From: JACDAE01 sp963744875
Lineage (GTDB): Bacteria; Chloroflexota; Ktedonobacteria; Ktedonobacterales; Ktedonobacteraceae
Assembly (NCBI GenBank): GCA_963744875.1
Contig: CAVUVQ010000048.1
Coordinates: 1-64,000, forward strand
Length of the DNA: 64,000 nucleotides
Direction of reading: 5' to 3'
The notes beneath the pieces were generated by a model. The model was not told the origin of the DNA, ran no database searches, and was given only the letters and a program-made list of their open reading frames with translations. Below are positions 55,778 to 63,725 of this stretch, piece after piece. Every line of letters starts with the position of its first letter. The first letter of the stretch is position 1. The position numbers and the translations under genes were made by a program.

Positions 55778-56044
55778 AAAGAACAAAATAGTGTGAACGC
55801 ACAGACCAGGATCAGTACACGTCGGGACAATCAAACAGCGAGCCGAGAGAGTGCAAGTCGGTCGATGATACCACGTCAAACCCACCTGGGAGCGTCAGTG
55901 ACAAACTGACCGGAGACCTCACCGTTATCTCTGAGGAGCGGTTGTTTTTTGACCGCGTAAGTGGAACTGTGCAGCGATGTAGAGTTCAAATGAGGTGGTA
56001 CCACGGGGTTTATACTCTCGTCCTTACTGGGGACGAGTTTTTTT
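55778..56044 (+). ncRNA. T-box riboswitch leader, proline type
   Basis: Stem I closes with CCAGG near 55812 and CCTGG near 55885. Its internal loop has AGTA on the 5' side and AAACCCA on the 3' side, where CCC (55881-55883), followed by A, is the likely specifier codon for proline. Other T-box marks are AGAGAG in Stem I and the antiterminator motif GGTGGTACCACGG (55994-56006), whose UGGU can pair with the ACCA end of tRNA-Pro. The terminator stem CTCGTCC/GGACGAG (56017-56037) with seven T follows. Uncharged tRNA-Pro would stabilise the antiterminator and switch on the two prolyl-tRNA synthetase genes. Confidence 0.92.
56017..56044 (+). terminator. Rho-independent terminator of the T-box
   Basis: CTCGTCC (56017-56023), 7-base loop, GGACGAG (56031-56037) and TTTTTTT. 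It is the regulated terminator of the T-box leader. Confidence 0.9.
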
Positions 56045-56089
56045 ATGCTCATTTTCCAGCCTATATGGAACACACAAAAAGGGGTAGCT

Positions 56090-57541
56090 ATGGCTAATGA
56101 TGAAAAGTACGTCGAGGAAATCATCGACCAGGAAGACAATTTTTCAAAATGGTACAACCAGGTAATACTTAAAGCGGAACTGGCTGACCATGCACCAGTG
56201 CGCGGCTGTATGATTATTCGTCCCTACGGCTATGCCATCTGGGAGAACATCCAGCAACACCTGGATCAGCGTTTCAAAGAAACCGATGTTGTCAATGCAT
56301 ACTTTCCCCTCCTCATCCCGCGCAGCTTTCTAGAGCGCGAGGCCGAACATGTCGAGGGCTTTGCACCAGAAGTCGCCTGGGTGACGCGTGGTGGCGGCGA
56401 GGAACTCGAAGAGCCGCTGGCGATCCGCCCTACCAGCGAGACGATCGTTGGCCATAGCTATTCGCGCTGGATTCAGAGCTATCGCGATCTACCTCTGTTG
56501 ATCAACCAGTGGAATAACGTGATGCGCTGGGAGAAACGCACGGCCCTCTTCTTGCGCACCTCCGAATTTCTCTGGCAGGAAGGTCATACCGCTCATCGCA
56601 CGCTTGATGATGCCGAAGAGCGCACCCGCTTGATGCTGGAAGTCTACCGCTCTTTTGCCGAGGAAGATGCCGCGATTCCAGTTCTGGCCGGCCGTAAGAG
56701 CGAGAACGAGAAGTTCGCCGGCGCTCTACGCACATATTCTATTGAGGCATTAATGGGTGATGGGAAAGCCTTACAGGCTGGTACCAGCCACAATCTGGGC
56801 CATAACTTTGCGAAAAGCTTCGATATCCAGTACCTTGATTCTGATGGGCAGCGCAAATATTGTGCTACGACCAGTTGGGGCATGAGCACACGTATGATTG
56901 GTGGTTTGATTATGGTGCATGGTGATAAAGCTGGCCTGATTATGCCGCCGCGCCTGGCACCGCACCAGGTCGTAATCGTACCGATCTGGCGTAATGATGC
57001 CGATAAGTCAAAAGTAAGCGGTCTGCTTGAACGTGTAGAGAAGCTGCTCAAGAGAAAAGTGCGCCTCAAAGTCGATGTGAGCGAGAACACGCCAGGCTGG
57101 AAGTTCAACGAGTGGGAGATGCGTGGCGTGCCTGTGCGTATGGAGATTGGGCCGCGCGACGTGCAGAACAATAGCGTGGTGCTGGTACGGCGCGATACAC
57201 GTGCCAAAGAAGTAGTCTCTGTAGATGCATTGGAGACGCGTTTGCCAGTTCTCTTAGAGGAAGTGCAGAAAGCGCTCTTCCAGCGTGCTTTGGAGTTCCG
57301 TGAGCAGAATATGCACTACGCCGAGACGTATGCTGCATTCAAAGAGATCATCGCCGAGAAACGTGGCTTTGTGCGCGTGAAGTGGGCCGAAGATAGCGCC
57401 GCCGAACTGGCGATCAAAGAGGAGACAAAGGCCACCTTGCGCGTGATTCCCTTTGATCAGCCCGAGGGCGGCGTCCAGGGAAACTGCTTCTATACCGGGA
57501 AGCCAGCAACCTGTGAAGCAATCTTTGCGCGTTCATACTAA
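56090..57541 (+). CDS. proS: Prolyl-tRNA synthetase, archaeal/eukaryote-like type
   Basis: A 483-aa class II synthetase. Motif 1/2/3 blocks are clear: PRSFLEREAEHVEGFAPEVA, LPLLINQWNNVMRWEKR with LRTSEFLWQEGHTAH, and TSWGMSTRMIGGLIMVHGD. The anticodon-binding domain starts LAPHQVVIVPIW, and a shortened C-terminal domain ends in SY, the terminal Tyr typical of the archaeal/eukaryote type. No INS editing domain is present. The ATG at 56090 has a GGGG box upstream and lies 46 bases after the T-box terminator; the more upstream frame would begin at the terminator. It is the first gene under proline T-box control and is followed by a second, bacterial-type ProRS. Confidence 0.95.
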   Translation: MANDEKYVEEIIDQEDNFSKWYNQVILKAELADHAPVRGCMIIRPYGYAIWENIQQHLDQRFKETDVVNAYFPLLIPRSFLEREAEHVEGFAPEVAWVTRGGGEELEEPLAIRPTSETIVGHSYSRWIQSYRDLPLLINQWNNVMRWEKRTALFLRTSEFLWQEGHTAHRTLDDAEERTRLMLEVYRSFAEEDAAIPVLAGRKSENEKFAGALRTYSIEALMGDGKALQAGTSHNLGHNFAKSFDIQYLDSDGQRKYCATTSWGMSTRMIGGLIMVHGDKAGLIMPPRLAPHQVVIVPIWRNDADKSKVSGLLERVEKLLKRKVRLKVDVSENTPGWKFNEWEMRGVPVRMEIGPRDVQNNSVVLVRRDTRAKEVVSVDALETRLPVLLEEVQKALFQRALEFREQNMHYAETYAAFKEIIAEKRGFVRVKWAEDSAAELAIKEETKATLRVIPFDQPEGGVQGNCFYTGKPATCEAIFARSY

Positions 57542-57663
57542 TTTCAGTACCCTCAAGAGGGTCGAGAAAGAATGGGACCCTGCCGCCTCCAGCGAGGAAA
57601 GGATACCATTCAAACCCGAAGAGGTCAAGAGAAAATGTGCCAGGGAAAGAGAGAGAGGGCCAT

Positions 57664-59418
57664 ATGCGTGTCTCGCAACAATTGACGACCACGTTGCGTG
57701 AAGCTCCACGCGATTCTGAAGGTGGGAATGCAGAACTGCTGACGCGTGCAGGCTTTGTGCGCCAGTTAACCTCTGGCGTCTATAGCTTCTTGCCGTTGGG
57801 CAATCGTGTCATCCAGAAAATCGCGCGTATTGTGCGTGAGGAGATGGATCGCGCTGGCGGGCAGGAGGTTACAATGCCTGTCCTCCAGCCGAAAGAGCTC
57901 TGGGAAAAGCGTCCCGCCAATGGAGGACCGACGCGTGTGGAAGGCTATGGCCCTGTCTTGTTTAGTCTTACGGATCGTAAAGAACGCGAGATGGTGCTTG
58001 GTCCGACGCATGAAGAGGTTGTGACGTTGCTTGCAAAAGACTTTGTACGCAGTTATCGTGACCTCCCACAGCTCATCTATCAGATCCAGGTCAAATTGCG
58101 TGATGAGCCACGTCCACGCGGCGGCCTCTTGCGCACACGTGAATTTTTGATGATGGATCTCTATAGCTTCGATGCCAACGAGGAAGGACTTGCCACCAGT
58201 TATGACAAAATGCGGGCGGCATACAATGCCATCTTCACGCGTTGTGGCCTGCGCTTTCTCACCATCGAAGCCGATAGTGGTGCAATTGGGGGCAAGGACT
58301 CACACGAGTTCATTGCCATAACAGATGCGGGCGAAGATGATGCTATGCAATGTGATACGTGCGCTTATGCAGCCAATCGCGAGAAGGCCGAATTTGTACG
58401 TATACCCTTGCCAGATGAGGCAGAAGCGGCATTGGAAGAGGTCTATACTCCTCATTGCAAATCCATTAATGATCTGGCTGCTTTCCTCAACATACCGGAA
58501 GCTAAAACGCTCAAATCGGTCTGTTATGTTGCTCAGGGGCGTGTTATTCTGGTAGCGTTGCGTGGTGATCTGGAGGTCAACGAGGTCAAATTGACCAACA
58601 CGCTCTACCGGGCTGGCATCAACGCTGCTGATCTGCACCTTGCGACCGATGAAGAATTGCGTGCCGCTGATATTGTGGCTGGCTTTACCTCGCCGCAGGG
58701 CAAAAGCGCGACGATACTTATTATCGCTGATCCGTCGCTTCGGCAGGGCCATAACTTTGTGGCGGGTGCGAATCGTATTGATTATCACATAAAGAATGTC
58801 AACTATCCGCGTGATTTTCGCGTGGATATCTGGGAAGATATTGCTTCTGCTTACGATGGAGCTACTTGTATACGCTGCGGTGGCACACTTTCTACACAAC
58901 GTGGAAGCGAGATGGGGCATATCTTCAAGCTCGGTACAAAATATAGCGAGCTGTTTGATGCCACCTTCCTCGATGCTGAGGGCATGGCCCGACCAATGTT
59001 GATGGGCTGTTATGGCATCGGTATCAGTCGCCTGCTGGGTATTATCGTAGAACAATGCCATGATGAAAAGGGCATTCTCTGGCCCTTCAGTGTTGCGCCC
59101 TATCATCTGGCTTTGCTAGGTCTCGATCTGGAGCGATCCGAGATTCAGCCGGTTGCTGAGCAACTCTATGCCGAATTGCTCGCCGCTGGCGTCGAGGTAC
59201 TCTTTGATGATCGTCGCGAAAGTGCCGGTATAAAATTTAACGACGCTGACTTGATTGGTTTGCCGTTACGCGCTGTCGTCAGCAAACGTTCACTGAAGAA
59301 TGGCGGCATCGAATTAAAGATGCGTGCCCAAAAAGAGAGTCGCATCGTGCCTCTGGGTGAGGCCGTATCTGTCATTCATAAGGAGATACAGCTGTTTCAG
59401 CATCCTCAACTGAATTAA
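57664..59418 (+). CDS. proS: Prolyl-tRNA synthetase, bacterial type with INS editing domain
   Basis: A 584-aa class II synthetase. The N-terminus LLTRAGFVRQLTSGVYSFLP, motif 2 QVKLRDEPRPRGGLLRTREF and motif 3 CYGIGISRLLGIIVEQ identify bacterial ProRS. The inserted YbaK-like INS domain lies at about residues 225-395 (LKSVCYVAQGRVILVALRGD with the conserved Lys; HNFVAGANRIDYHIKNVNY), which clears mischarged Ala-tRNA-Pro. An anticodon-binding domain ends the protein. GAGAGAG before the ATG at 57664 sets the start. The 122-base gap to the first proS has no second T-box, so both genes probably form one transcript. Two unlike ProRS enzymes in tandem are unusual. Confidence 0.95.
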   Translation: MRVSQQLTTTLREAPRDSEGGNAELLTRAGFVRQLTSGVYSFLPLGNRVIQKIARIVREEMDRAGGQEVTMPVLQPKELWEKRPANGGPTRVEGYGPVLFSLTDRKEREMVLGPTHEEVVTLLAKDFVRSYRDLPQLIYQIQVKLRDEPRPRGGLLRTREFLMMDLYSFDANEEGLATSYDKMRAAYNAIFTRCGLRFLTIEADSGAIGGKDSHEFIAITDAGEDDAMQCDTCAYAANREKAEFVRIPLPDEAEAALEEVYTPHCKSINDLAAFLNIPEAKTLKSVCYVAQGRVILVALRGDLEVNEVKLTNTLYRAGINAADLHLATDEELRAADIVAGFTSPQGKSATILIIADPSLRQGHNFVAGANRIDYHIKNVNYPRDFRVDIWEDIASAYDGATCIRCGGTLSTQRGSEMGHIFKLGTKYSELFDATFLDAEGMARPMLMGCYGIGISRLLGIIVEQCHDEKGILWPFSVAPYHLALLGLDLERSEIQPVAEQLYAELLAAGVEVLFDDRRESAGIKFNDADLIGLPLRAVVSKRSLKNGGIELKMRAQKESRIVPLGEAVSVIHKEIQLFQHPQLN

Positions 59419-59494
59419 CAAGAGGAAATTCTTTGATCCTGATCAGGGCAATTCTGCTAGAACATAATTGTCTAGCATAGCTATTGTCTAATAT

Positions 59495-59531
59495 CGTAAC
59501 CGGGCGCACGCCAGGTGACGCCCCTACCCAG
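59495..59531 (-). repeat. GTAGGGGCGTCACC-type intergenic repeat
   Basis: On the minus strand TGGGTAGGGGCGTCACCTGG followed by CGTGCGCCCGG; a longer variant of the GTAGGGGC family, upstream of the SGNH hydrolase gene. Confidence 0.5.
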
Positions 59532-59553
59532 GGTTGTATTAAAGGAGAGATTC

Positions 59554-60187
59554 ATGTCATCACTGATTGAAGATGGAGCTGTGGTCCTTTTTCAGGGAGA
59601 TAGTATTACTGATGCTGGCCGTGATCGCTACGAAAGCGATCATCTAGGTTTTGGCTATGCAATGATGGCCTCAGCCTGGTTTTCCGCGCTCTATCCAGAG
59701 AAATCTGTGCGCTTTCTCAATCGCGGCATCAGTGGAAATCGTGCTGTAAGTCTCTGTGAGCGCTGGCAAGAAGATAGCCTGGATCTGCGCCCAAGCTGGA
59801 TTTCGATTATGATCGGCATTAATGATACATGGCGGCGCTATGATCAGCATGATCCTACGTCGGTACAGGAGTATGAAGCCGCCTATCGCACTATTTTGGA
59901 GCAGACGCGCGATCGTCTGAATGCGCGGTTGATCCTGTGCGAGCCTTTTGTGTTGCCAACATCTGAGGAGCGTGTTGCATGGCGTGAAGACCTGGACCCC
60001 AAAATTGGAGTCGGTCAGACGCCTGGCACGCGAGTTCTCGGCTATTCTGGTGCCGCTGGATGCTATTTTTGCCCAGGCGGCTACGCAGCGTGAACCAGCA
60101 TTCTGGGCGAGTGATGGCGTTCATCCAACATTTGAAGGGCATGCATTGATCGCACAATCCTGGTTACGTGCGCTAAAATCACTCTAA
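59554..60187 (+). pseudogene. SGNH/GDSL hydrolase, frameshifted
   Basis: An esterase-type SGNH hydrolase of about 210 aa split by one base. AAAGGAGAG ahead of the ATG at 59554 sets the start. Blocks FQGDSITDAGRDR (catalytic Ser), NRGISGNRAVSL and IMIGINDTWRRYDQHDPTS are in the first frame, which ends at 60093. Deleting one G of GG at 60007-60008 restores DPKIESVRRLAREFSAILVP and WASDGVHPTFEGHALIAQSW (Asp/His of the triad) up to the stop at 60187. As read, the product lacks the catalytic Asp and His. Either recent decay or a base error. A standalone gene, cytoplasmic, substrate unknown. Confidence 0.85.
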
Positions 60188-60240
60188 ATCTGGCTGTTGT
60201 TTGGAATCTTATTGGGGGGCGGTTCTGGAAGGAGGCACCC

Positions 60241-60729
60241 TTGCATTTAGAAGTAATTATTCGAGAAGCAACCCTGGAAGATGCCAGGGGTATTGATACA
60301 ATTCTCCGTGCGATCGGTTGGTACGAGCGCATCAATAAAGAAACACCGACGTATACGCAAAGTCAGGTGATGCAGCGCCTGGAGCAATGTCAACATGAAG
60401 GCACACATACGATCCTGGTGGCAGAGCTTGCCGATGGCACCATAGCCGGCTATAGCGCGGTACACTGGTTTCCAGCGCTCTCGCGTGGTATCGACGGCTA
60501 CGTGTCGGAATTATTCGTCCACCCTTCCGTATCTGGTGAAGGCATCGGCACGCTTTTGCTCGATACAATCAAAGAGCATGCGTCCAGTCGAGGTTGTGCA
60601 CGCCTGATCCTGATGAATCGGCGTGATCGCGAGTCATATCGACGCGGTTTTTATGCCTCTCATGGTTGGGAGGAACTGCGTGAGGGTGCCTTTTTTACCC
60701 TCACATTGCTCGAAAGCAAAAGTGCTTGA
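60241..60729 (+). CDS. GNAT family N-acetyltransferase 1
   Basis: A 162-aa GNAT protein starting at TTG 60241, supported by AAGGAGG five bases upstream. The fold shows VIIREATLEDARGIDTIL, TILVAELADGTIAGYSAVHW, the acetyl-CoA-binding strand and loop YVSELFVHPSVSGEGIGTLL and HASSRGCARLILMN. It transfers an acetyl group from acetyl-CoA to an unknown amine. It ends 58 bases before argJ, separated by a dispersed repeat. Confidence 0.9.
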   Translation: MHLEVIIREATLEDARGIDTILRAIGWYERINKETPTYTQSQVMQRLEQCQHEGTHTILVAELADGTIAGYSAVHWFPALSRGIDGYVSELFVHPSVSGEGIGTLLLDTIKEHASSRGCARLILMNRRDRESYRRGFYASHGWEELREGAFFTLTLLESKSA

Positions 60730-60733
60730 TCAC

Positions 60734-60759
60734 TGTAGGGGCCCGATTTATCGCGCCCT
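60734..60759 (+). repeat. GTAGGGGCCCGATTTATCGCG repeat element
   Basis: TGTAGGGGCCCGATTTATCG and six more bases, five bases after the GNAT stop codon. Its GGGGCCCGATTTATCGCGCCC part is partly self-complementary. Confidence 0.6.
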
Positions 60760-60787
60760 GATTTATCACACCCGGAGAATCTTTTTT

Positions 60788-61951
60788 ATGCAAAACTTAC
60801 CTTTTCAGCCGCAAGGTTTTCGTTCTTGCGCAAAAAATATTGGTATCCGAGACCAGACACTCGATTTTACAGTGATCGTTTCGGATGTGCCCGCTTCGGC
60901 AGCCGCGATGTTTACGCAGAGCCGCTTCTGTGGCCCAACCATCATTGTTGATCGCGAACATGTTGCCAATGGTCGCCTGCAAGCCTTTGTTATTAATAGT
61001 AAGAATGCCAACGTAGCAACCGGTGAGCAAGGGATGGCGAACGTGTATGAAACGGCGCAACTCATCGCCTCCGAACTGGATATCCTTCCCGAAGATGTGC
61101 TCGTTTCATCAACGGGCGTGATTGGTCGCCAGCTCCCCATGGAGAAAATTCGGACAGGCATTCGGGGCATCGGTCACGAAATGCAACGCGGTCAGTTGGA
61201 GCAGGCCGCATTGGCAATAATGACCACCGACACGCGTCCCAAGATGCGCTCCTGCAAGATCGGCAATGCGGCGCTGGTCGGGATGGCTAAAGGCGTGGGC
61301 ATGATCGAGCCAAATATGGCAACCATGCTCAGTTACTTCGTAACCGATGCAAAAATCGCGCCTGATGTATTAAAACAGTGCTTGAAAAAAGCTGTTGAGC
61401 ACTCTTATAATATGGTTAGCGTCGATACCGACACCAGCACCAGCGATACCGTTGCTATTATGGCAAATGGCATGGCTGGTGAAGTCGATCTTGATGAGTT
61501 TCGCCATGCGCTCCAGACGATGACGATCGAGCTTGCCAAAGAGATCGCCCGCGACGGCGAGGGTGCAACCAAATTGATAGAGGTAACAGTGAGTGAGGCG
61601 ACCACTTTTGCGCAGGCCAAACGCGTTGCCAAGTCGATTGTCAATTCCCCCCTGGTCAAAACTGCCATCTTCGGTGCTGATCCTAACTGGGGCCGTATCG
61701 CGATGGCAATTGGTAAGTGCGAGGAGCAGACGGATATCGTCCCCGAAAAAATCTCCATCTCCTTTGGCGACCTGCTCGTCTATCAGGGTCATCCGCTTGG
61801 AGATGATAATCTGGATAAACTCGAAGCGTATCTGCACAATCCAGATGTGCTCGTCTCCGTCTCGCTCGGCCTTGGTGCTGCTCAGGCGACTGTCTGGGGC
61901 TGTGATCTTTCGTATGAGTATGTGCGCATTAATGGCGAATATACTACATAA
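60788..61951 (+). CDS. argJ: Glutamate N-acetyltransferase / ornithine acetyltransferase
   Basis: A 387-aa ArgJ. It recycles acetyl from N-acetylornithine to glutamate in arginine synthesis, and may also make N-acetylglutamate from acetyl-CoA if bifunctional. Typical blocks are FTQSRFCGPTIIVDREHVA, VLVSSTGVIGRQLPMEKI, the self-cleavage site GMIEPNMATMLSY with nucleophile Thr179, and GADPNWGRIAMAIGKCEE. The chain is cut at the Thr into alpha and beta subunits. The start at 60788 has GGAG ten bases upstream. No other arginine gene is adjacent. Confidence 0.95.
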   Translation: MQNLPFQPQGFRSCAKNIGIRDQTLDFTVIVSDVPASAAAMFTQSRFCGPTIIVDREHVANGRLQAFVINSKNANVATGEQGMANVYETAQLIASELDILPEDVLVSSTGVIGRQLPMEKIRTGIRGIGHEMQRGQLEQAALAIMTTDTRPKMRSCKIGNAALVGMAKGVGMIEPNMATMLSYFVTDAKIAPDVLKQCLKKAVEHSYNMVSVDTDTSTSDTVAIMANGMAGEVDLDEFRHALQTMTIELAKEIARDGEGATKLIEVTVSEATTFAQAKRVAKSIVNSPLVKTAIFGADPNWGRIAMAIGKCEEQTDIVPEKISISFGDLLVYQGHPLGDDNLDKLEAYLHNPDVLVSVSLGLGAAQATVWGCDLSYEYVRINGEYTT

Positions 61952-61983
61952 AATAGTATAATTTTGCAGCAGGAGCAATTCGT

Positions 61984-62469
61984 ATGTCACTTAACGATCT
62001 GGCAAGCATTGCCATTATTGTGCAAGGCATCTTCCTTGTTGTCTCCGTCATCCTGGTGTGGTATCAATTAAAAGAGAACACCAAACTTATAAGGACATCG
62101 AATACGCAGAAACTGGTAGAATTATCTTCACCTTTCAACCTGCAAATCGCGCAAAGTCGCGAGTTAGCCTCTTTGTGGTTACAGGGTGCCCAACATCTAG
62201 ACGATCTGGATGATATCGACAAAGAGCGCTATTTCAGCTTGCTTAACTGGTGGTTAGCATTACATGAGAATATCTACCACCAATGGACGAAGAAGTTGAT
62301 AGAAGAAGATACCTTTATCTCATGGACGCGCGACCTGGAATATTTCGCACGCCGCCAGAATCTAGGAAACTATTGGACGCGCCTCAGTACCTATTTTGAG
62401 ACATCATTTGCCGATCATGTCGCAAAGATTATTGTGCGCCAGACGGAAGAGATAAAAACACCAACGTAG
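61984..62469 (+). CDS. Hypothetical membrane-anchored protein
   Basis: A 161-aa protein with one N-terminal membrane helix (ASIAIIVQGIFLVVSVILVW) and a helical cytosolic part (YQLKENTKLIRTSNTQKLVE, ERYFSLLNWWLALHENIYHQ). Similar small one-helix proteins are widespread but uncharacterised. It starts 32 bases after argJ and ends 34 bases before the next GNAT gene, so it may share their transcript. The TAG stop runs into GGGG, the edge of a dispersed repeat. Function unknown. Confidence 0.75.
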   Translation: MSLNDLASIAIIVQGIFLVVSVILVWYQLKENTKLIRTSNTQKLVELSSPFNLQIAQSRELASLWLQGAQHLDDLDDIDKERYFSLLNWWLALHENIYHQWTKKLIEEDTFISWTRDLEYFARRQNLGNYWTRLSTYFETSFADHVAKIIVRQTEEIKTPT

Positions 62470-62503
62470 GGGTTGCGTTGACGACGTCCAAAGGAGGCAC
62501 ATC

Positions 62504-63352
62504 ATGTTCATCACCACCTATCAAGACCCAGACCAATTTCTTCTGAAAACACGTACCACGCTGGAAAAGGATGAAGTCAGGAATAGCTTGCTCCTGGGCA
62601 TTGCCGCCAGCATAAAAACATCACCGCTCTACACAAGCTTTTACCTGGCGACCGTCGAAGATGAAAATGGTTTGCTAGCAGTAGCGTGCATGACTCCACC
62701 TCATAATCTCATTCTTTCGGGTTGGGAAGGCGAGAGTGCCGAAGCATTTACCTTGCTAATACAGGACCTCCGAGGCGGGAACTGGCCTGTCCCAGGAGTG
62801 GTAGGACCGGCCCAGATCTCCGAAAAATTTGCGCAGACCTGGACAAAGCAGACGGGCCAGCAGTATAAAGTTGAACTCCTTGAGCGTCTATTTGCCCTGA
62901 ATCAGGTAATTCCGCCTGAACGTGCCGCAGGTGAATTGCGTATGGCCACTGAAGACGACCTGCCTCTTATCAAGGATTGGATGTTTGCCTTCGACCAGGA
63001 AGCCGCACATTCAGGTAATCGAGAGGTAGCATGGCAAAGGGCCGAATTAGACGTGCGGAACCGTAGTATGTACATCTGGGAGACGCCGGATAAATGTATT
63101 GTTTCAATGGCTAATAAATCTCGCCCTCTCGTGAATAGTATTAGTATTGGTCCAGTCTATACACCGCCAGAAGAGCGTGGACATGGTTATGCATCAAACT
63201 GTGTAGCCGCTCTTAGCCAGTTATTGCTAGATCAAGGCTGGCAATATTGTAGCCTGTTCACTGATCTGGCTAATCCTACTTCAAATAGTATCTATCAAAA
63301 GATAGGGTACAGGCCCGTTTGCGATTTCAATGTGTACGTTTTTGCTAAATGA
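62504..63352 (+). CDS. GNAT family N-acetyltransferase 2
   Basis: A 282-aa protein with two domains: an N-terminal degenerate half (DQFLLKTRTTLEKDEVRNSL, LLAVACMTPPHNLILS) and a C-terminal GNAT fold (RMATEDDLPLIKDWMFAFDQ, SISIGPVYTPPEERGHGYAS for acetyl-CoA, NSIYQKIGYRPV). AAAGGAGG precedes the ATG. Enzymes of this two-half form are common in Gram-positive and Chloroflexota genomes. Substrate unknown. Confidence 0.9.
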   Translation: MFITTYQDPDQFLLKTRTTLEKDEVRNSLLLGIAASIKTSPLYTSFYLATVEDENGLLAVACMTPPHNLILSGWEGESAEAFTLLIQDLRGGNWPVPGVVGPAQISEKFAQTWTKQTGQQYKVELLERLFALNQVIPPERAAGELRMATEDDLPLIKDWMFAFDQEAAHSGNREVAWQRAELDVRNRSMYIWETPDKCIVSMANKSRPLVNSISIGPVYTPPEERGHGYASNCVAALSQLLLDQGWQYCSLFTDLANPTSNSIYQKIGYRPVCDFNVYVFAK

Positions 63353-63384
63353 TTTCGTGGGCGTCGTAAACGTGGATTGTTAGA

Positions 63385-63507
63385 TTATGGCGGCGGTTCA
63401 AACAAAAATGGGCTGAAAACAAGGATGAGTAGTATTCTTATTACGCTTCTACTTATGCTTTTACCTTTTTGTGTTGCCTGGACACTTGCCTGTAATTGAT
63501 AAGCCAT
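63385..63507 (-). CDS. Possible small hydrophobic peptide
   Basis: A 40-codon frame beginning MAYQLQASVQ and ending with a hydrophobic stretch SVIRILLILVFSPFLF and three prolines. AGGAGG lies nine bases upstream of the ATG, which is the main support. It is on the same strand as purN and the next tiny frame. It could be a small membrane peptide or chance. Confidence 0.35.
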   Translation of the reverse strand: MAYQLQASVQATQKGKSISRSVIRILLILVFSPFLFEPPP

Positions 63508-63589
63508 GAGCCTGTACCTCCTCTTTCCTCCCAATTGTGCCATACAAAATTATGGTTTTTGTGCGGAAAGAGTAAAGAAACTCTCAATA

Positions 63590-63691
63590 CTAGAGATTCT
63601 TGAGCAGATCATCTAATGGCAACTCTGCAAGCGAGTTAAGTCGCAGATCGGCTTCGTCAAAAGAAAACTGCTTGATCGAAGATGATCGCAT
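63590..63691 (-). CDS. Possible small acidic peptide
   Basis: A 33-codon frame (MRSSSIKQFSFDEADLRLNS, then LAELPLDDLLKNL). A strong AAAGGAGG lies upstream, but it is best placed (6 bases) for ATG 63698, whose frame stops after 13 codons; one base less in the following T-run would join both into a 35-aa peptide. The acidic, Leu-rich form recalls RiPP leader peptides, but no modifying enzyme is seen nearby. Confidence 0.3.
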   Translation of the reverse strand: MRSSSIKQFSFDEADLRLNSLAELPLDDLLKNL

Positions 63692-63725
63692 TAATCATTT
63701 TAATCCTCCTTTAGCAATTCCTGAT

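Noticed and set aside
57542..57663. A second T-box between the two proS genes
   Set aside because: No GGTGGTACC-type motif and no terminator; only a ribosome site for the second gene.
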